A model generated the notes under the pieces. The model was not told the DNA's origin and made no database searches. It saw nothing but the letters and a program-made list of their open reading frames with translations. A stretch of 64,000 nt of DNA, taken from NCBI GenBank assembly GCA_947069175.1, contig CAMTDV010000013.1:12038501-12102500 (forward strand), in the 5' to 3' direction. Positions 1-9,458 of this stretch are shown piece after piece; within the stretch, counting starts at the first letter, position 1, and the number at the start of each line of letters is the position of its first letter. A program made the translations under genes and the position numbers. Origin of the DNA: Scalesia atractyloides (taxonomy: Eukaryota > Streptophyta > Magnoliopsida > Asterales > Asteraceae).

Positions 1-944
1 TTTTCCCTTCTTACCACCCACAAGAAACATACTTCGGATCTTTCAAGCTCCAGCTTTATCTCTTCGCTTTGTTCTACTGATATTTCGGCTTGTGACCCAA
101 ACGCCACATATAAAACAGGAATTCCGAGTTTAAGCTTATTGTCGAGCCAGATCATCCACGGTGGTCTCTCGTCCAAAAAACTCTCAACCTTCTCATGTCC
201 TCGGCCAAGACAAAGTGGACCAACACACCACGTTTTCGCTCCTAACTTTGAGTTCAAACACTCAACATACACGGGTTCCAACTCGAAGAAGCTGTTGATA
301 ACCAATCCATAGCTTTTTTTTGTTTGCAATCACTTGTTCCGCTGTCCATTTAGACAAAGGGCTATAGAGGTCACGACCGTAAATACATCACTGAACTCGA
401 GTCTGGTGGCTGTGATCCATGGGAATTCTGGGAGAGTGACTAGATCGGTATCGGCTTTTCCCTCAAAAAGGTGTGTGTTAACGGAAATGACTCGGGACAT
501 GGTGATCGGGAAGTATCCGATCGGATAGAAGGCGAGGCGAGGGATATTGAATGCATTTGCCGATTCCAGTGTCCAGCCGAAGAAGCAGTCGGTGATCATG
601 AAGGTGACGGGAGTTTTCAGGGACTGGATAGCCTGTTCGAAGTGGGATTTCATGAGTTTTGTGGACGAGACGAAAGAATAGAAGAGGGACAAGGAGGGGA
701 GTTTGTCTACGCTCTCGACACCCGAGGGGACTCCGGGGATGTTATCAGGGAAGGGAAGTGTTACAATTGCGGTGGGTGTGTCGGAGAGGGAGGCGGAGAC
801 GTATGGGTGGTTGGCGGGAGTGGTGAAGAGAGTGACGGTGGTGTTGCGGCGGAGGAGGAAGAGGCGGCGAGCTAGTTGGAGGAATGGAATGGTGTGGCCT
901 TTGGCCATAAAGGGTAACAAAAGGATGTGAAGAGGTGTAGCCAT
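1..944 (-). pseudogene. UGT90A-like glycosyltransferase pseudogene, 3' part beyond window
   Basis: Inverted near-copy of the intact glycosyltransferase at 7728-9140; base 1 here corresponds to about base 8683 there. The start codon is at 944-942 and the N-terminal half keeps the acceptor-domain motifs AKGHTIPF (catalytic His) and ITDCFFGWT (Asp). One base is missing near 380 relative to the intact copy, which shifts the frame and brings in a TGA at 332-330. An 8-T run at 314-321 (7 in the intact copy) then restores the frame, so the two indels almost compensate but leave a stop inside the shifted stretch. The part encoding the UDP-sugar signature lies outside the window. The upstream region is interrupted by a hAT element. 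A pseudogene is the best call; an assembly error at the homopolymer is possible for one indel but would not explain both. Confidence 0.85.
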
Positions 945-984
945 GGGTGTTGAACTCGAAGCAAAAAAGAAAGTTTTGAGGTCG

Positions 985-992
985 TTTATATA
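985..992 (-). promoter_or_regulatory. TATA box of the UGT pseudogene
   Basis: TATATAAA on the minus strand, about 41 bases upstream of the pseudogene ATG. The homologous site of the intact copy (7675-7682) reads TATACAAA, so the broken copy has the better TATA box. Confidence 0.5.
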
Positions 993-1232
993 ACTTAATG
1001 GAACTTTTGGTTGTATTTTGTCGCATACATGCTGCATTAGAGATGGGCATAATCGGGTTTTATTATTACCTGAAATCGGTTTTAACCCGAACCCGGTTCT
1101 GCTTGGATGTCATTTGAACCGGGTATACCGGGTATGGTGTGGAACCGGGTCCAGTTCCTACCCGGGTTCACACCCAAGAATATGGAACCGTGTAGAACCG
1201 GGTACGGTATTATGGAACCGGGCATGGTGTGG

Positions 1233-1475
1233 AACCGGGTATGATGCGGAACCGGTTTCTGATAGTGTTGGGAACCGGTTCCTGTCAGTCAAACCTGCCA
1301 TTTACTGTTCAGAAACGGTTCCTGACAGCCATTTACTGTTCAGAACCGGTTCCTGACAGTCAAAAACTGTCATTTTACTATTGGAAACCGGTTCCTGACA
1401 GTCAAACCTGTCATTTACTGTTCAGAACCGGTTCCTGATAAATGTTACTGTTGGAAACCGGTTCCTGATTAAAAA
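1233..1475. repeat. Subterminal direct repeats of the hAT element
   Basis: About five imperfect copies of a unit built on GAACCGGTTCCTGACAGTC followed by CATTTACTGTTCA. The palindrome AACCGGTT recurs in each unit. A likely role is transposase binding, inferred from known hAT subterminal repeats. Confidence 0.8.
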
Positions 1476-1585
1476 ATCGGTTTTTTTTTTATTATAAACC
1501 CCTTCCTACTTACCATTTCTAAACTTAACACTCACCATCATCAACTTACAAAATCAATCAACTTCTAAGTTCTTGCAAAATACCT

Positions 1586-1831
1586 ATGGCATGCAACGAC
1601 GAAGTTGTTATGGTCTTAGAGACGAAAAGAAACCCAGTTATATGGAAGAATTTTGATCTCTGTTTAATGTCTGACAGCCACGAGATGGCTAGATGCAAAG
1701 ATTGTGGAAAATTTATGAAGGCCGCAGCCAACTCAACCCTTAAGAAACACACTGAGCGGCATTGCCCAGCGACGAAGGCAAAGAAAAATGAGACGGGAGA
1801 AGGTTCCGGCACCGGTTCTTCAAATGTTTGA
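1586..1831 (+). CDS. BED zinc-finger protein inside the hAT element
   Basis: An 81-residue ORF. Trp and Phe (VIWKNFDLCL) precede a zinc-binding set CKDC ... HTERHC (Cx2C, then HxxxHC), the layout of the BED finger that forms the N-terminal DNA-binding domain of hAT transposases. The RNase H-like catalytic domain and the dimerisation domain are absent, so it cannot cut DNA alone. It ends in a Lys/Gly/Ser-rich tail, and AATAAA follows the stop near 1857. A TATA-like AT-rich stretch and a pyrimidine-rich leader precede it. It may be a remnant of a transposase first exon, or a DNA-binding-only peptide that could compete for the element's subterminal sites; the latter is speculation. Confidence 0.7.
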   Translation: MACNDEVVMVLETKRNPVIWKNFDLCLMSDSHEMARCKDCGKFMKAAANSTLKKHTERHCPATKAKKNETGEGSGTGSSNV

Positions 1832-2969
1832 TGTAACCCGTTTGGTTTGGTGTTTTAATAAAGTTTGTGTAATGTTTCTTTCTATTGTGTTTGTTATGTT
1901 TGATTTTTATTATTAGTTATATTGATAAATAAAAATAGTAAACATAATCGGTTAAAATTAAAAAACAAATTAATCGGTTACAGTATATAAAAAAAAATTA
2001 ACTGGTTACAAAAAAAAAAAAAAATTACTCAGAACCGGTTCCAGTAAGATTTTATTTCCACCAGTACTCGGGTACTGGTGGAACCGGGTACTAGTGAAAC
2101 CGGGTACGGGTAGGAACCGGGTACGACCCGATTCAAATGGTAAAATTGTGGAACCGGGTTGGAACCAACGGGTATTTTGAACCCGGAACCGGTTCTACTT
2201 AATGTCGGATAAACTGGAACCGGTTCCAGTTCGATTCTACCGGTTCGGGTTCGGAAGCGGTTTTTATGCCCATCTCTATGCTGCATGCAATATGTAAAAT
2301 AATATACCTCCTTCAATTATTGAAGTTAAGGTCAATTAACATTGTATATATATTTAAGAACCTTAATTACACCTACTTCAGTTGAATAAAGTTCCATTGA
2401 CGTTGTATATTCTAAGAACTTTGATCAGAAACCTTATCACTTTATTCATGTTAAATGTATGTCACCTAAAAGGTGATGAGTTTAAATTATATAAGTTACT
2501 CGTATCAAGAATATTTAATCGTAGTTCTATTTAGCAGTAGTTTAGCTTGTCTTTAGAAAAATAAAGGAAATATTAAATAATTAGTGTTGAAATTTAGTAA
2601 TTATGAAATGGTATTTTGAGATAAGATGTGATTTACTTTTTTAATTAACTTTTTTTTTAAATTAAAGAATAGGTGAATTAAGAGAAACGAGAAAAAGAAT
2701 TTTAGTTTTACGGATTTTGATTAGTGAAGAAACCAGTTACTTATTTATAAAAATATGTAAATTATAATAATCATCATTTATGTTGATACCAGATTGCAAA
2801 CTATGTTCTTTTCCTCCAATAATTACAGAAAACATACTCTATATTTACAAACCCTTACACGATTCGTCCTTTACCCTAAATCTAATTTATTTTTATAGTT
2901 AAATCTAACTAAGTGAACCCTATTTGAGAGCAAATTAGACCTTTTGCCGTTTATATATAATTTATAGAT

Positions 2970-3251
2970 CTGAAACTTTCACCACCATCACCACCATATC
3001 CTACAACCACCACCACCCATCTCAAGACCTACAACAACAATCAAACCCCTCCTTGTTCACAAACTTTCACTATTACCACCACCACCATATCCACCATCCA
3101 CCATATCAAAATCTGAAACTTTCACCACCACCATCACCCATCTCAAGACCTGCAACGACAGTCAATTCCCTCCTCAGCTCCACTGCCAATCGCAAAACAC
3201 CAACTAACCCCTAGATAATTAATCAACAACCCCCCCCCCCCCCCCCCCCCC
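2970..3251 (+). repeat. CAC-rich repeat and poly-C run
   Basis: Two imperfect copies of a CACCACCATCACC-rich block (about 2970-3035 and 3112-3160) followed by a run of more than 20 C at about 3229-3251. A GGT/GTG-rich counterpart lies at 5850-5960 on the other side of the loop. No gene is supported. Confidence 0.6.
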
Positions 3252-3303
3252 ACAAAATTTAAACAAAAACCCACTAGCTGATGACAGTACCCACTACAAC
3301 CGT

Positions 3304-3640
3304 TGTCGGTGGGTTTATTCGTGACGATCGATAACATTATCACATGGCAGCGGAAGATAGAATGGTAAAGTGACAATATAAAAGTTTCAAATTTATTAAA
3401 TAAAATTATAATTCGTTCGATACAAATCCCACAAGGTAGGATCCGAAATAAAAGTGAGCTTAGGACATCATGGGCCTTTAAGAAGTGGAGTCGCAAATTA
3501 CAAAACTCTTTCTTGACCAAACCATTCCAGCCTATAATCAAGGTTCGTTACTTGCGGTTCATTCTTTTGAAAATACGTCAGCTTTCACTGGTAATACAAT
3601 TAACCGACTAATTTTGAAAATTATTTTCATAAACCATTTG

Positions 3641-3676
<36 letters not shown>

Positions 3677-5635
3677 ATTATGATAACCCGTAGGAAAACA
3701 TTAGTATTTCTTATGATAGATTTCTTGTCACCGATTTTACATTCTTATCATTACAGTTGGGTACCAGAAATCTATGACGGTATGTGATCATAGTACATAC
3801 CATCTTTAATATAACGTCTTCCGGGTGTATGCCTACTACCCCTGCACAAATTTTATATGTCCAATCCTAACTGACAAGTCAGGACGTTCGGACACGGTAC
3901 CATTGCCCCTAGTGTTTAATGTTATTCAAGCAATACAGATTAAACTGGATTCTTATATTTATGAAAGCATTTACCCATTTATATAATACCCGCTCCAAGT
4001 GGCTAATGTCATATCCCAAGTTTTTAAATAAATAGGCTAAGAGTATCTACATTTGCTTAAATAAGCAGTTAAATAAGTTCTTAAAGCAAAGCCGTAATCA
4101 AGTTATATATCCTAGGCACGATTATCAAGAAGGCTCTATAGTTCATAATGAAACAGATTTATATATCCGCTAGAATATTCATGAGTCATTTGGTAAATTA
4201 TATTATTTGACCCGTTACTTAGAATTTTATTCGGTTTTGCTTGATTAAGCGTTGACCGGTTTGAATGTGGTTTATACCCTCCCGACTGCGAAGCCTCGCT
4301 AGATATGAGTTATTTAACCCAACATTCTGATTTTGGGTGATTTTGAAAGGTTTAAACACAATTCGATTAGTTTATATATTTTATGTATGTTAAATTAGCC
4401 ATATGCGTAAACATGGTATTGGGCGGTCAACTGGGTCTATGAAGAGCCCGTTATGTCAAATTATATTTCAAAACATCATATAATCAGTTTTGAGGTCAGA
4501 TTATGTGCCTCGTATGTTTTAAAATCATTTCTATGCCATAGGGGCATTTTTGACATTTTTAAAAATATATATGGTTGACTCGTCAATTTACCCTTCGTAT
4601 GATATGATCAAAAGGTATAACCTCATAGGGTTACTCCATATAATATTATGGTCACATAACATGTTTTTATTGGGTTTAAAAGTAGACCAAATGGATCAAA
4701 ATCGAAAGTCAAAACAAAAGTCAAACTACTTGACTTTTGACATAAGAATGAGTGCTAAACTGAGTATGCCGAACCGGGCATGTTAAAATAGGTTTTATAA
4801 TTTTATACAAACTGTTATAATGTCAAAACAAGTGGTTTAGATGGTTAGAAGTTCAATTATCGCAAAACGCATATTTTCTAGTTTTTGACTTTTATGTATA
4901 ACATGCTTGACTTTTCATTTCGTCTACTTAACGTGATTGTCGAAGGGTATGATCGTAGGGGATTCATACCTTCGTTATTACGATCACGTAGGAAAGTTTG
5001 ATTCGAACTTTGACCTGATCATAGTGGTCAGAACTGAAAGTTAAACGAAGACTATAAATAAATGAAATTGACCAAAGGAGAATGTCTTACGGACTTCAAG
5101 ACTATAGAGAACACTTAAGAGCTACTCCTAAACTCTAGAGATGCTCAAATGGAATGTTTTAGAGTGGATTTGAAGGTGTGAGTGAAAATGTTCAAATAGG
5201 ACTCTTATATATCCTTTGATAATGATCTCATAATCAAGCCAAGTGACATTGAGTTGTTAAAGGTGAGACTAGTGTCACCCCATATGTCATTAGAAGGTGA
5301 AAAGTGCCAAAAACGCAGGAGAGGTGGCATATAAGCAAGAAGCCCGCTGCCAGCAAGCTGTTTGCTGTCAGCGCACCTCTTACAAACACGGTCCGTGAGG
5401 AATTCCACCGCCTAACGGATTTGAATCTCCCTTGCGGATCGTAAGGGATACCCCTTGGGGTCCGTAAGGGACCACCAGAAGCTGAAAATTTCCATTTTTG
5501 CAACTTTAGTCCTTCGACTTTGATTAGTTCCCCATTTTGACGATATTGGTGCCTCTCCTTCCACAAATTGGAACTATTTGGAGAGTTTGAACACGTGTCG
5601 TGTTATAATTTGATAAAATTATACGGGATGTTATA
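3304..5635 (+). mobile_element. Probable solo LTR, related to the 17819-21049 LTR
   Basis: Begins TGTCGG and ends GATGTTATA, an eroded form of the TGTCACACC...GGTGTTACA ends of the LTR at 17819-21049. The two share ordered landmarks: CAGCGGAAG near the start, GGTGTATGCCTAC (3825 and 18367), GGACACGGTA (3894 and 18434), and a GC-rich tail. It has no coding capacity. I could not identify a clean target duplication, so the ends are approximate. A TG dinucleotide repeat lies at about 3653-3675. Confidence 0.55.
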
Positions 5636-6341
5636 GGAACAAAACCCCTAACCCACTAAGAATTCACCATAAATCGATAAACTCATTACATAATTAACCT
5701 CCACTAATCTAGCTGCGTTAACATCCGATGACTGCACATCTGAATCGTCAACATCTGATTGGGCTAGACGGTAGTGGGACTGCGATTGGGTTGTGATTAG
5801 AGTGGAGTCTGGTAGTGTGTGTGTTGTTGCTTGAGTTTTAGTCCAGCGGGTGGTTGTGGTGGTAGGTGTGTGATGGTGGCGGTGGTGGTTTGCAGGTGTG
5901 GCAGTTGTTGCAAGTGGGTGGTGGTGACGGTGGTGGCAAGTGAGTGGTGGTCGGTGGGAATAGATGAGTAAGAGAGAAAGAGAGAATTTTGGTCTGTATA
6001 TACTGTGTGTGTGTGTATATATATATTTATTAAACATAATAAATGTATTTATTATTTTTTTATGATTATTTATTTTAATATTTAGGAAAAATGACCAAAA
6101 TTCCCTCATATATGGTCCGTCTAGTCAGACTTAACCATGGAAATTAAATGAGTTAGAGCCAAAGGACATAACGTACAAGAGTTTGTAAACACAGAGTACA
6201 CTTTCTATAATATTGAAGACAAATGATATAGTTTGCAATCTAGCATCAATAAAAAGGACGATTTTTTGTATTTACTCTATAAAAGCAGATAAAGATTTAT
6301 ATTTACAAGATATAAAATCACAAGAAAGAGACATCAAGAAT

Positions 6342-7222
6342 AGTTAATTTTGCCTTGATTGATAAATATAACTGCGCTTATGTATGTTTGATTTAGAATC
6401 CTTGATAAACAATTCCTCCTCATCGAAGATGTATCAAGATTAAGCACAGTGTATAAATCTCTCAACACAAGTGTATCTTGTTTCAAATAACTCCACGTAT
6501 GGTTGTGATCGTTTACGTCTGTGTGATGATTGAAACTATAAGAAAATAGTATCATCAGAGTCTCTATTAAGACTGGGTAGTGTGGCTGAGCGCCCCATGT
6601 TACCTCATCATCTTTGGCGTCCCATGGCGCACCTCCCCCATTTATTGGATGTTATGAGGGGCGTTATGGACAATTTCGTTAGCTCCTTGGCAAGCGCTAT
6701 AGGGACGGTAAAAGGGGCTCATATTTATTTAACCAATCAGATTCAATTTCTTTGTGATTTCTTTTTTGTTTTTATTTTTTTTATATATAAAGGGGCTTTA
6801 AAAATGGTGTTATCTCACACTGTACATGTTAACGATAAAGCCACTCACTTATGTGTCATATACATGACATTAATATAGCATGATAAAATCTTTAGGGGCT
6901 TTATACCATATCATCCAGCTAACAGAGAACATGGTAAGTCTAACGGTCGATCGATCCCAGTATGAAACTACATTTTTGATCTTATTTTAAACAACTTGGA
7001 CAAGCATTGTAAAATGACTATATAGAATTGGCTCAATATTACTTTGTATTTGACTTTTTTCAACATATTTACTTAATTTTATTCTAATCTTAACCTCGTA
7101 ATTAAGACTCACATGCTTAATCTTAATACATCTGTGATCTGAAGAGGAATTGTTTATTAAGGATTTTAAATCAAACATACATAAAGAGTAATTATATTTA
7201 TCGATCAAGGCAAAACGTAACT
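6342..7222. mobile_element. Long-TIR DNA element (MULE-like) with nested MITE
   Basis: Bases 6342-6460 match the reverse complement of about 7090-7222 (ends AGTTAATTTTGCC and AGTTACGTTTTGCC; shared GTATGTTTGATTTA and AAACAATTCCTC). Terminal inverted repeats are about 120-140 bp. The element is absent from the corresponding place in the left arm, so it inserted after the duplication. A smaller MITE is nested inside. Confidence 0.7.
6571..6919. mobile_element. PIF/Harbinger-like MITE
   Basis: 349 bp with imperfect terminal inverted repeats (GACTGGGTAGTGTGG against GCTGGATGATATGG, then a shared GCCCC) and a 3-bp TAA duplication at 6568-6570 and 6920-6922. No coding capacity; the ORF across it is spurious. 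Confidence 0.65.
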
Positions 7223-7674
7223 GTCTTCACGTCTCTTTCATGTGATTTATATCTCGTATATATAACTATTTATATATTTTTTTTATAAATAAAACTAAAC
7301 TTGATGAGACTAAAATTCTTTTCTTGTTTATCTTATTTCACCTCTTTCTATACTATATCTTAATTAAAAAAAGTCAATCATATCTTATCTCAAAATCTAG
7401 TTTATAATTACTAAAATTACAACACTTACTAGTTAATATTTCCTTAATTTTTCAATAAAAAAACTAACTAACTTTAAAATACTCTTTGTACATGCATTTT
7501 ATACTATTTAAACTCTCTAATATTTATTAAATATGAATATGAATATGAATAAAAAAGTTTCGAATCAATGTTGATGGACCCTTTAACTTGAATAATTGAA
7601 GCAGTTATAGTCAATTATTTTACATGCATGCATGCGACAAAAGTCACAAAATACAACCAAAAGTTCCATCAAGG

Positions 7675-7682
7675 TATACAAA
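7675..7682 (+). promoter_or_regulatory. Degenerate TATA-like site of the intact UGT gene
   Basis: TATACAAA, about 45 bases upstream of the ATG at 7728. The paralogous site in the inverted copy is TATATAAA. The T-to-C change may weaken TBP binding. Confidence 0.4.
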
Positions 7683-7727
7683 ACAACCCCTAAACTTTCT
7701 CTTTTTTTTCCTTCGAGTTTAACAGCC

Positions 7728-9140
7728 ATGGCCTCTACACCTCAACCACATCTTCACATCCTTTTGTTTCCCTTCATGGCCAAAGGCCACACCATCCCAT
7801 TCCTCCAACTAGCTCGCCGCCTCTTCATCCTCCGCCGCAACACCACCGTCACTCTCTTCACCACTCCCGCCAACCACCCATACGTCTCCGCCTCCCTCTC
7901 CGACACACCCACCGCAATTGTAACACTTCCCTTCCCTGATAACATCCCCGGAGTCCCCTCGGGTGTTGAGAGCGTAGACAAACTCCCCTCCTTGTCCCTC
8001 TTCTATGCTTTCGTCTCGTCCACAAAACTCATGAAATCCCACTTCGAACAGGCTATCCAGTCCCTGAAAACTCCCGTCACCTTCATGATCACCGACTGCT
8101 TCTTCGGCTGGACACTGGAATCAGCAAATGCATTCAATATCCCTCGCCTCGCCTTCTATCCGATCGGATACTTCCCGATCACCATGTCCCGAGTCATTTC
8201 CGTTAAAACACACCTTTTTGAGGGAAAAACCGATACCGATCTAGTCACTCTCCCAGAATTCCCATGGATCACAGCCACCAGACTCGAGTTCAGTGACGTA
8301 TTTAACGGTCGTGACCTCTATAGCCCTTTGTCTAAATGGACAGCGGAACAAGTGATTGCAAACAAAAAAAGCTATGGATTGGTTATCAACAGCTTCTTCG
8401 AGTTGGAACCCGTGTATGTTGAGTGTTTGAACTCAAAGTTAGGAGCGAAAACGTGGTGTGTTGGTCCACTTTGTCTTGGCCGAGGACATGAGAAGGTTGA
8501 GAGTTTTTTGGACGAGAGACCACCGTGGATGATCTGGCTCGACAATAAGCTTAAACTCGGAATTCCTGTTTTATATGTGGCGTTTGGGTCACAAGCCGAA
8601 ATATCAGTAGAACAAAGCGAAGAGATAAAGCTGGGGCTTGAAAGATCCGAAGTATGTTTCTTGTGGGTGGTAAGAAGGGAAAACAGTGTGTGGGTGGATG
8701 ATGGGTTCGAGGAGAGAGTGAAGGAGAAAGGGATTGTGGTTGGAGAATGGGTGAATCAGAGAGAGATATTAGAGCATGAGAGTGTGAAGGGTTTTGTGTG
8801 TGGATGGAACTCCGTTTTGGAGGGTATATGCGCGGCTGTGCCAATTCTACCATGGCCGTTGATGTGGGAGCAGTCGCTAACTGCGAAGTTTGTGGTGGAA
8901 GAGTTGAAGATTGGGGTGAGGGTGGAAACTTGTGACGGGAGCGTGAATGGTTTTGTGAAGTGGGAAGGATTGCGGAAGAAGGTGAAGGAGTTGATGGAAG
9001 GTGTGAAAGCGGAGGAGATGAGGAAGAAGGCAAAGGAGATTAGTGACGCCGCAGTAAAGGCGATGGAAGTGGGTGGTTCGTCATGGCGGACTCTGAATGA
9101 GCTCATTGTTGAGCTTCAAGCCAAATCGATATCAGTGTAA
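7728..9140 (+). CDS. UDP-glycosyltransferase, UGT90A-like, altered PSPG box
   Basis: Family 1 glycosyltransferase of 470 residues, full length and uninterrupted. Such enzymes move a sugar from a UDP-sugar to small molecules in the cytosol. I start at 7728 (GCCATGG context) rather than at the upstream ATG 7632, because MASTPQPHLHILLFPFMAKG is the normal family N-terminus. Catalytic His21 (AKGHTIPF) and the Asp of ITDCFFGWT are present. The C-terminal PSPG box begins WVNQREILEHESVKGF and ends with Gln in MWEQ. Its core reads GFVCGWNS where the family has GFxSHCGWNS, so two residues including the conserved His are missing between Val357 and Cys358. That His normally contacts the UDP phosphates, so activity may be reduced or lost although the reading frame is intact. 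Overall sequence resembles UGT90A1. It is convergent with the GH127 gene (318 bp between stops). A broken inverted paralog lies at 1-944. Confidence 0.93.
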   Translation: MASTPQPHLHILLFPFMAKGHTIPFLQLARRLFILRRNTTVTLFTTPANHPYVSASLSDTPTAIVTLPFPDNIPGVPSGVESVDKLPSLSLFYAFVSSTKLMKSHFEQAIQSLKTPVTFMITDCFFGWTLESANAFNIPRLAFYPIGYFPITMSRVISVKTHLFEGKTDTDLVTLPEFPWITATRLEFSDVFNGRDLYSPLSKWTAEQVIANKKSYGLVINSFFELEPVYVECLNSKLGAKTWCVGPLCLGRGHEKVESFLDERPPWMIWLDNKLKLGIPVLYVAFGSQAEISVEQSEEIKLGLERSEVCFLWVVRRENSVWVDDGFEERVKEKGIVVGEWVNQREILEHESVKGFVCGWNSVLEGICAAVPILPWPLMWEQSLTAKFVVEELKIGVRVETCDGSVNGFVKWEGLRKKVKELMEGVKAEEMRKKAKEISDAAVKAMEVGGSSWRTLNELIVELQAKSISV

Positions 9141-9458
9141 CTTTCTACCCAATATATTTGATACACTATTGTAATGTATTTTGATGCATCATGAGCCACT
9201 GGCCAACATAAATTCAATATGTAAACAGAAGAAACTATTTCTATACACACACTTATAAGAATTAGTGTGTAAGTCTATTGCCTAGGTGAAATTTAAATCA
9301 TTTTGCAAATCTGTGTAGGCATATAGCATAATTATAGCTTCAGAACTCAATTAATAAAGCAAATAGTTAACATTCTATTTTTAAAATCAATTTCCTCTTG
9401 TACCCAATAAACCTTTTATTCATTTGTTTTTCATAACTATTCCAAACTCCTGCATTCA
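9141..9458. other. Intergenic space between convergent genes
   Basis: AT-rich 3' flanks of the UGT and GH127 genes. AATAAA near 9353 could serve the UGT transcript. Nothing else recognised. Confidence 0.6.

Larger units (their letters stand above)
1038..2278. mobile_element. Non-autonomous hAT transposon
   Basis: Both ends carry the 15-base terminal inverted repeat TAGAGATGGGCATAA, and the element is flanked by a perfect 8-bp target duplication TGCTGCAT (1030-1037 and 2279-2286), which is diagnostic of hAT elements. Subterminal regions (about 1080-1470 and 2035-2260) are packed with AACCGG/CCGGTT and GAACCGGGTA motifs in both orientations, typical of transposase-binding arrays. At 1,241 bp it is too short for a full transposase and retains only a small BED zinc-finger ORF. 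It sits about 45 bases upstream of the TATA box of the UGT pseudogene; the intact UGT copy lacks it. Confidence 0.93.
1..2945 (+). repeat. Left arm of large inverted duplication
   Basis: Reverse complement of this arm matches the right arm (6065-8683) through the UGT coding region, its promoter and about 0.7 kb of upstream AT-rich DNA. Matched checkpoints: 1 with 8683; 2560-2720 with 7310-7440; 2788-2945 with 6100-6245. The 1.24-kb hAT element here and the 0.88-kb TIR element in the other arm account for most of the length difference. The coding part is nearly identical and the outer part clearly diverged. Confidence 0.8.
6065..8683 (-). repeat. Right arm of large inverted duplication
   Basis: Counterpart of 1-2945 in opposite orientation. 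It contains the 5' part of the intact UGT gene and its promoter, and is interrupted by a long-TIR element at 6342-7222. Confidence 0.8.

Noticed and set aside
471..930. Plus-strand ORFs over the UGT pseudogene
   Set aside because: Antisense shadows of the glycosyltransferase frame.
7632..7727. Upstream ATG extending the UGT by 32 residues
   Set aside because: The extension is not family-like, overlaps the TATA-like site, and the internal ATG at 7728 has better context and the usual N-terminus.
7754..9106. Long minus-strand ORFs within the UGT gene
   Set aside because: Shadows of a GC-skewed coding strand; no recognisable protein.
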